A program made the translations under genes and the position numbers. The notes under the pieces were generated by a model, which did no database searches, was not told where the DNA came from, and worked only from the letters and a program-made list of their open reading frames with translations. From Bacillota bacterium (GTDB taxonomy: Bacteria > Bacillota_A > Clostridia > Lachnospirales > Lachnospiraceae), in NCBI GenBank assembly GCA_023443925.1, contig JAEZSL010000112.1, forward strand, positions 1 to 10,440: 10,440 nt of DNA. Direction: 5' to 3'. Shown in pieces: positions 6,624 through 10,440 of the stretch (positions are counted from its first letter, which is position 1; each line of letters begins with the position of its first letter).

Positions 6624-7574
6624 TTATTTTAATTCCTTGTACCTGGCTATGGCCTGTGCGCCGGCTCCGATTAATCCCACCAGGCCGGGGTCAAAACTGG
6701 ATTTTATTACTCCTTTTTTTACCCCTCTCATAGTTGAAGCATTCAACTTTTCAGAGATTTTTGGCAGCAGCCAGCCGTCACTGATAACTCCCCCGCCCAA
6801 AATAACTGTGTCCGGATCTGTAGTCCTTACCAGATTCATAATCAGAGTACTCAGATTATCTACAGCCTGTTCTGTCAGTTTTAAACACAGGGCATCCCCC
6901 TGATCAGCCAGCTTAAAGATTTCGGATACCTCCGCCTTCTCCCCCGGCTTTAAGAGATTATACCTTGTGGAATACCGGTCATACATACAGAGCAGCTGAT
7001 TCGTAAAACCGGAACCGGATGCAATGCTTTCCACACAGCCGCGTCTTCCGCAGATGCATACTTCCTCCCTGGATAAATCCACCACACAGTGGCCAACCTC
7101 TCCGCTGTTGTTATTGGCACCTCTGAGAATCTTTCCTTCTACCACAAACCCGGCGGCGATTCCGGTACCAACATTTAGATATATAAAATTATCACTATAC
7201 TTACCCTGTCCGAACATCATTTCAGCTCTTGTGGCGCATTTTACGTCATTATCCACGGCAGCCGGCACTCCTAATTTATCCGATATCATTGCAGCTAACG
7301 GTATGGGAGCGGTTTCAATATGATCCATTGACTTCCAGATTCCCTCTGTATAATCTACTACCCCCACAACTCCCGCGCCTGCCGCCCTTAACGTGCCGGT
7401 AAAACCAATTTCACCGGCATAATCCGCAAGACACGAAAGTATGTAGTCTGCCGCCTCCGTATGCTTCTTAATTCCCGTATCATACCGTTTACTGTTTAGT
7501 ATCCTGCCGCCTTCATCTATTTCGCCAATCAGCAGTTTTGTACCGCCAAAATCACATCCAATGAATGTATCCAT
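6624..7574 (-). CDS. ROK-family sugar kinase
   Basis: This 316-residue protein begins at ATG 7574 with GGAGG 5 nt upstream; a TTG at 7586 lies on the wrong side of that site. The N-terminal phosphate-binding motif is GCDFGGTK (6-13). The catalytic aspartate is D110 in AVDNDVKCAT, the ATP-binding segment is LNVGTGIAAGF (133-143), and the ROK signature follows as EVGH (159-162) and CICGRRGC (173-180). H162, C173, C175 and C180 form the usual zinc site. There is no N-terminal helix-turn-helix, so it is a kinase and not a NagC/XylR-type repressor. Family members phosphorylate glucose, GlcNAc, ManNAc or related hexoses with ATP. Directly upstream of nagB, a glucosamine or N-acetylhexosamine substrate is the best guess; glucose is the alternative. 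Confidence 0.9.
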   Translation of the reverse strand: MDTFIGCDFGGTKLLIGEIDEGGRILNSKRYDTGIKKHTEAADYILSCLADYAGEIGFTGTLRAAGAGVVGVVDYTEGIWKSMDHIETAPIPLAAMISDKLGVPAAVDNDVKCATRAEMMFGQGKYSDNFIYLNVGTGIAAGFVVEGKILRGANNNSGEVGHCVVDLSREEVCICGRRGCVESIASGSGFTNQLLCMYDRYSTRYNLLKPGEKAEVSEIFKLADQGDALCLKLTEQAVDNLSTLIMNLVRTTDPDTVILGGGVISDGWLLPKISEKLNASTMRGVKKGVIKSSFDPGLVGLIGAGAQAIARYKELK

Positions 7575-7670
7575 TATTTCCTCCAAAACTCATATGTCTT
7601 ATCCAACCAGGCTGTCGGCCGGACAGCTTTTCTTTCGCATAAATACCCTTTATGCCGGTATCTCTGCCTG

Positions 7671-7693
7671 AAAAAAAGACCGTCATATCCGGT
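7671..7693 (-). terminator. Weak terminator-like hairpin with U7 tract
   Basis: On the minus strand ACCG-GATATGA-CGGT (7693-7679) is followed by C and then seven T (7677-7671). The 4-bp stem alone is weak, but it abuts the 12-bp stem of the 78-bp element, which could stack on it. It lies between transporter and catabolic genes, so partial termination or attenuation would lower ROK-nagB expression relative to the transporter. Confidence 0.4.
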
Positions 7694-7771
7694 GGGACTG
7701 CTGCATAAAGTTAAATTTACCGAACCCTTGCCTTAAATATGGATTCCGGTTTTGAATTTTGCAGCAGTCCC
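7694..7771. repeat. 78-bp palindromic element with perfect 12-bp ends (MITE-like)
   Basis: GGGACTGCTGCA (7694-7705) is the exact reverse complement of TGCAGCAGTCCC (7760-7771). Further inward the ends remain similar, with AAA-, CCG- and CC-containing segments aligning with small gaps, so most of the 78 bp is an imperfect palindrome. Ends of the form GGG-CTG-TGCAAAA recall terminal repeats of some insertion sequences (IS1182-like, from memory), which makes a non-autonomous miniature element plausible. No target-site duplication is seen. It could equally be a native RNA hairpin. Confidence 0.5.
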
Positions 7772-7831
7772 TGCCTGACAGCCCTTTGCTAAAATATATT
7801 TAATGTGTTTTTATAGTCTCTTTTTATAGAA

Positions 7832-9472
7832 CTACTGCTTTGTGCTGTTATATTCCTGCATCTGACGTTCCACTTCCTGCATGTAAGTATCAATACCTGC
7901 ATTGGTTAAGGCATCTCTGTACTGTTTCACCGCATCCTCCGGCTCTCCCGCCTTACCAAACTGAATTGCAGGCAGCCAGGTGGTTCCGGCTTCATTAATG
8001 GCGGTAACCTGTGAATTGATGGAAGAGGTGTCTAAGATAAAGGAACCCCAGGGGCTAAGTTTGGTCCAGGGTTTGATTTTTGCATTTACTTCATCAATCT
8101 GTGCCTGGAAAGGGTTAAACTTCGGTATTTCAAGGGCATCGTTTCTGGTACTCCACATATTCCAGTAGTACGCATCACGATTTTCGTCATAACCTTCCGG
8201 TTTTTCAAGGTAACCGTCTGCATTTATTACATACTGCTGTCCTTCAATACCGTATTGGGTAAGATGATATATATCCTTATCATACTGAAATAAATCATAC
8301 ATCATCAGAGCTCTTTCCGGATTCTTTGCATTTGCCGTAATGGAACAGGAATCCTGAGTCATTACGTCTGCAATATGATAACCTCTCTTTTCGTCAAAGA
8401 AAAAGGCACCCAGTTCTGCCTCGGAATTTTCCTTGGCCAGTTCCTGGAACAGCGGGTAGTAATTCGATACATTCATACTGTATAGGCCAGATTTACCGGA
8501 AAGGAAAGCCGCTTTTGTATCAATGGTAGCAGACATAACATCCTGGGGCCAGAAACCGGCGTCTCCCCATTCTTTCATCTTCTGGGCAAAATCCAGAAAT
8601 TTATCATCAAAAACCGGGGACACCGTTGTCCAGGGTTCCTCATAACTTTTGTTGGTTACGGGGCAAGCCATACCTACACTCCCTGGTCCCTCTACATATT
8701 CCGTTTCCTGACGCATCCACATGGAATAGAGTTCGTTAGAAGCAGCGCTTCCGCCGGCATTGTAAGGAACTACACCTGGTTTATTTGCAAGAATGGCCTT
8801 GCAGTACTGCTCTAAGGTATCCATGGAATTGATATTTTCAATACCGAATTCCTTCGCCCAGTCTTTACGGAATGCAAATAAGGGGGTGGATAACTGCCAT
8901 TTTCTATGTTCCGGTAGTGCAACGATTTTACCTTTATAGGTGCACCCCTCCCATTCTTCCGCTTTTGTATCCGCCCATAACTGAGGTGCATAATAGGGAA
9001 GCATCTCCTTCATGTCCATAAAGGCACCTTTTTCAGCGTTTTCCCACAGGTTTAACCAGGTGGAGGTGGTAAATATCAAATCAATATCATTGCCTGAAAC
9101 CAGTTCCATCTGGTACTTGGTTTCATAGTTATTCCATTCAATCCATTGAATCTCCAGTTCTGCATTAAGACGTTCCTTTAATACTTTATTTAATTCTGCC
9201 AGAACTGTTTTATCTGCGCCGCCTGCCGGAGGATCTCCCAATACCAGCATTTTTACGGTTACGAATTCAGAGGTGTCAATTTTGCCATTTACCACGGGGG
9301 TATTTCCGCTTGGGCCTTTATAGTTACCCTCTCCACTGCCCTCTGTGGTTCCCGACGCCTGGCTGCTGTCAGTATTTTCCTTCGAACCGGTTTCTTTTGT
9401 TTTACCGCAGCCTGCTAAGGTCATTAGCATACATACAAGTACGATTATGGAAATCAGCCTTTTCATTTTCAT
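7832..9472 (-). CDS. Carbohydrate ABC transporter solute-binding lipoprotein
   Basis: This 546-residue protein starts at ATG 9472 behind AAGGAG at 8 nt. Residues 4-19 form a lipoprotein signal peptide (KRLISIIVLVCMLMTL) ending in the lipobox LAGC with C22 as the lipidated residue. A low-complexity Ser/Gly/Thr/Glu linker (about 25-60) tethers the ligand-binding domain, which begins near FVTVKMLVLGDPP. Length, the SGNDIDLIFT segment and the C-terminal DAVKQYRDALTNAGIDTYMQEV-like end place it among large type 1 extracellular binding proteins that work with LplB/LplC-type permeases for oligosaccharides. It would bind the substrate outside the membrane and pass it to the permease encoded 67 nt upstream. 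The ligand cannot be read from sequence; context suggests an amino-sugar oligosaccharide. No ATPase is encoded here, as is usual when a shared MsmK-type ATPase is used. Confidence 0.92.
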   Translation of the reverse strand: MKMKRLISIIVLVCMLMTLAGCGKTKETGSKENTDSSQASGTTEGSGEGNYKGPSGNTPVVNGKIDTSEFVTVKMLVLGDPPAGGADKTVLAELNKVLKERLNAELEIQWIEWNNYETKYQMELVSGNDIDLIFTTSTWLNLWENAEKGAFMDMKEMLPYYAPQLWADTKAEEWEGCTYKGKIVALPEHRKWQLSTPLFAFRKDWAKEFGIENINSMDTLEQYCKAILANKPGVVPYNAGGSAASNELYSMWMRQETEYVEGPGSVGMACPVTNKSYEEPWTTVSPVFDDKFLDFAQKMKEWGDAGFWPQDVMSATIDTKAAFLSGKSGLYSMNVSNYYPLFQELAKENSEAELGAFFFDEKRGYHIADVMTQDSCSITANAKNPERALMMYDLFQYDKDIYHLTQYGIEGQQYVINADGYLEKPEGYDENRDAYYWNMWSTRNDALEIPKFNPFQAQIDEVNAKIKPWTKLSPWGSFILDTSSINSQVTAINEAGTTWLPAIQFGKAGEPEDAVKQYRDALTNAGIDTYMQEVERQMQEYNSTKQ

Positions 9473-9539
9473 AACTCTCTCTCCTTAAATTATAGTTTCT
9501 GCGTACTGCTCCTGACTGATGTGAATTACAGCTTACTAA

Positions 9540-10440
9540 TCAGCCTTTTACCGCCCCCACCGTAATACCCGATATAAAGTATTTCTGTACCATGGGATAT
9601 GCCAGAATGACCGGGCCTGTGGCAAGTACCGCCGTTGCCATCTTAACGGTTTCAAGGGGCAGATCCTGCATGGGAATATTTTTACCGGCCATAGAATTTT
9701 TTAAATATTGCGCCTGATTTATCAAATTATACAGCAGCAATTGCAAGGGCCGGTATTTTACACTGTTATCTAAAAACAGCATGGAATTATACCATTCGTT
9801 CCAGTATCCCAGACCGATAAATAAACCGATGGTAGCAAGGGCCGGTTTGGACATGGGGAAAATAACCCGGATAAAGGTAACAAAAGGTGACGCCCCGTCA
9901 ATGCCCGCCGCTTCGCTGACTGAATGGGGGATACTGTTTCTTATAAAGTTTTTCATCATAATGATGTTCCAGGCACTGATCAGAGAAGGCAGCAGTACTG
10001 CAAGATAATTATTTTTGAGCATCAGGTACCTGGTCATTAACAGATAAAAGGGAACAAGACCACCGGAAAATAAAGTGGTAAAGAACAAAAATAAAGAAAC
10101 CTTATTTCTCCTCTGAAAGTCCGGCCGCTGTAATACATAGCCTGTCATGGCGGTAATAAACAGCCCCAGGCTTGTTCCGACGACAGTAAGTAATATAGTG
10201 ACGAAATAGGAACCTACTATCTCACTGTCATTTCTTAAAATAACCTCATAAGCAAATGTGGAGAATTGCTTTGGAAGAAGGCTGTAGCCCTGTAATACCA
10301 AAGTTTTCTCATCCTCAAAAGAAGCGGACACCATGATTAGGAATGGCAGTAAACAAGCCAATGCTAAAAAGCCGATAAATATGTATCCTATCACACGAAT
10401 AATACGTCCGGACAAATCGTCCTTTACTTTTTTCTTTCTA
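9540..10440 (-). CDS. Carbohydrate ABC transporter permease (LplC/YtcP type), N-terminus cut by the window edge
   Basis: The open frame continues without a stop to the right edge, with RKKKVKDDLSGRIIRVIGYI as its visible N-terminal stretch; a TTG at 10415 is internal by comparison with family length (about 290-305 residues) and is not a convincing start. The lysine-rich leader is cytoplasmic. About six membrane segments follow, the first being YIFIGFLALACLLPFLIMVS. The cytoplasmic EAA loop, which docks on the ATPase, reads EAAGIDGASPFVTFIRVIFP (about 9920-9860). The end PMVQKYFISGITVGAVKG is typical of this second-permease group. It forms the import channel with a partner permease expected just beyond the right edge. 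Confidence 0.92.
   Translation of the reverse strand, partial: RKKKVKDDLSGRIIRVIGYIFIGFLALACLLPFLIMVSASFEDEKTLVLQGYSLLPKQFSTFAYEVILRNDSEIVGSYFVTILLTVVGTSLGLFITAMTGYVLQRPDFQRRNKVSLFLFFTTLFSGGLVPFYLLMTRYLMLKNNYLAVLLPSLISAWNIIMMKNFIRNSIPHSVSEAAGIDGASPFVTFIRVIFPMSKPALATIGLFIGLGYWNEWYNSMLFLDNSVKYRPLQLLLYNLINQAQYLKNSMAGKNIPMQDLPLETVKMATAVLATGPVILAYPMVQKYFISGITVGAVKG

Larger units (their letters stand above)
7609..7784 (-). promoter_or_regulatory. Structured leader candidate upstream of the ROK-nagB genes
   Basis: The 257-nt gap between the binding-protein stop and the kinase start is dense with inverted repeats. Besides the 78-bp element there are GCATAAA/TTTATGC (7637-7643/7649-7655, 5-nt loop) and GCTGTC/GACAGC (7611-7616/7622-7627). 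The first arm of the last hairpin can instead pair with GACAGC at 7777-7782; with flanking bases this makes an 8-bp closing stem (7609-7616/7777-7784) enclosing everything else. The two states exclude each other, as in a switch. No known riboswitch or T-box consensus was recognised. Function is inference. Confidence 0.35.

Noticed and set aside
7694..7771. Ends of a complete insertion sequence
   Set aside because: There is no transposase reading frame between the ends (54 bp only) and no target-site duplication, so at most it is a miniature non-autonomous element.
7587..7831. T-box leader or known riboswitch
   Set aside because: No T-box bulge consensus, no glmS-like core and no other recognised aptamer signature were found; only generic stems are visible.
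10413..10415. TTG 10415 as the permease start
   Set aside because: The frame stays open to the window edge with a lysine-rich cytoplasmic leader typical of the family, so the true start lies beyond 10440.

Overview
The window reads as a Gram-positive, Lachnospiraceae-like (Clostridia) carbohydrate-utilisation locus. The basis is strong AGGAGG-type ribosome binding sites, moderate GC with AT-rich spacers, a CUT1-type lipoprotein/permease pair of the LplC/YtcP style, and cytoplasmic glycosidases without signal peptides. The genus cannot be fixed from the sequence alone. All eight genes lie on the minus strand, so transcription runs from the right edge to the left. No tRNA, rRNA, CRISPR array, phage gene or transposase gene is visible.

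In order of transcription: (1) a carbohydrate ABC permease whose N-terminus is cut by the right edge; (2) its solute-binding lipoprotein; (3) a 257-nt gap with a 78-bp palindromic element that is MITE-like or a structured leader, followed by further hairpins; (4) a ROK-family sugar kinase; (5) NagB-type glucosamine-6-phosphate deaminase; (6) a 325-nt gap holding a perfect 16-bp palindrome (probable operator) and an AT-rich 24-bp tandem repeat; (7) a ThuA-like protein, coupled to (8) a large family 9 glycoside hydrolase that carries a 9-residue tandem-repeat insert in its catalytic domain; (9) an unusual Gfo/Idh/MocA oxidoreductase; (10) a family 20 beta-N-acetylhexosaminidase cut by the left edge. 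The 97-nt and 170-nt gaps before items 9 and 10 also contain clear inverted repeats.

A working model (inference): an oligosaccharide or glycoconjugate containing beta-linked amino sugar is imported by the ABC system and cut in the cytoplasm by GH20 and GH9. The released hexosamine is phosphorylated by the ROK kinase and converted by NagB to fructose 6-phosphate and ammonia. A GlcNAc-6-phosphate deacetylase (NagA) and the transporter ATPase are not in the window. The ThuA-like protein and the Gfo/Idh oxidoreductase resemble the pair known from trehalose utilisation (ThuA/ThuB, 3-keto sugar chemistry), so the locus may combine hydrolytic and oxidative steps. The least expected features are the Glu-to-Gln change in the NagB active-site motif, the repeat insert in GH9, the altered Rossmann and EKP motifs of the oxidoreductase, and structured DNA or RNA in nearly every sizeable intergenic gap.
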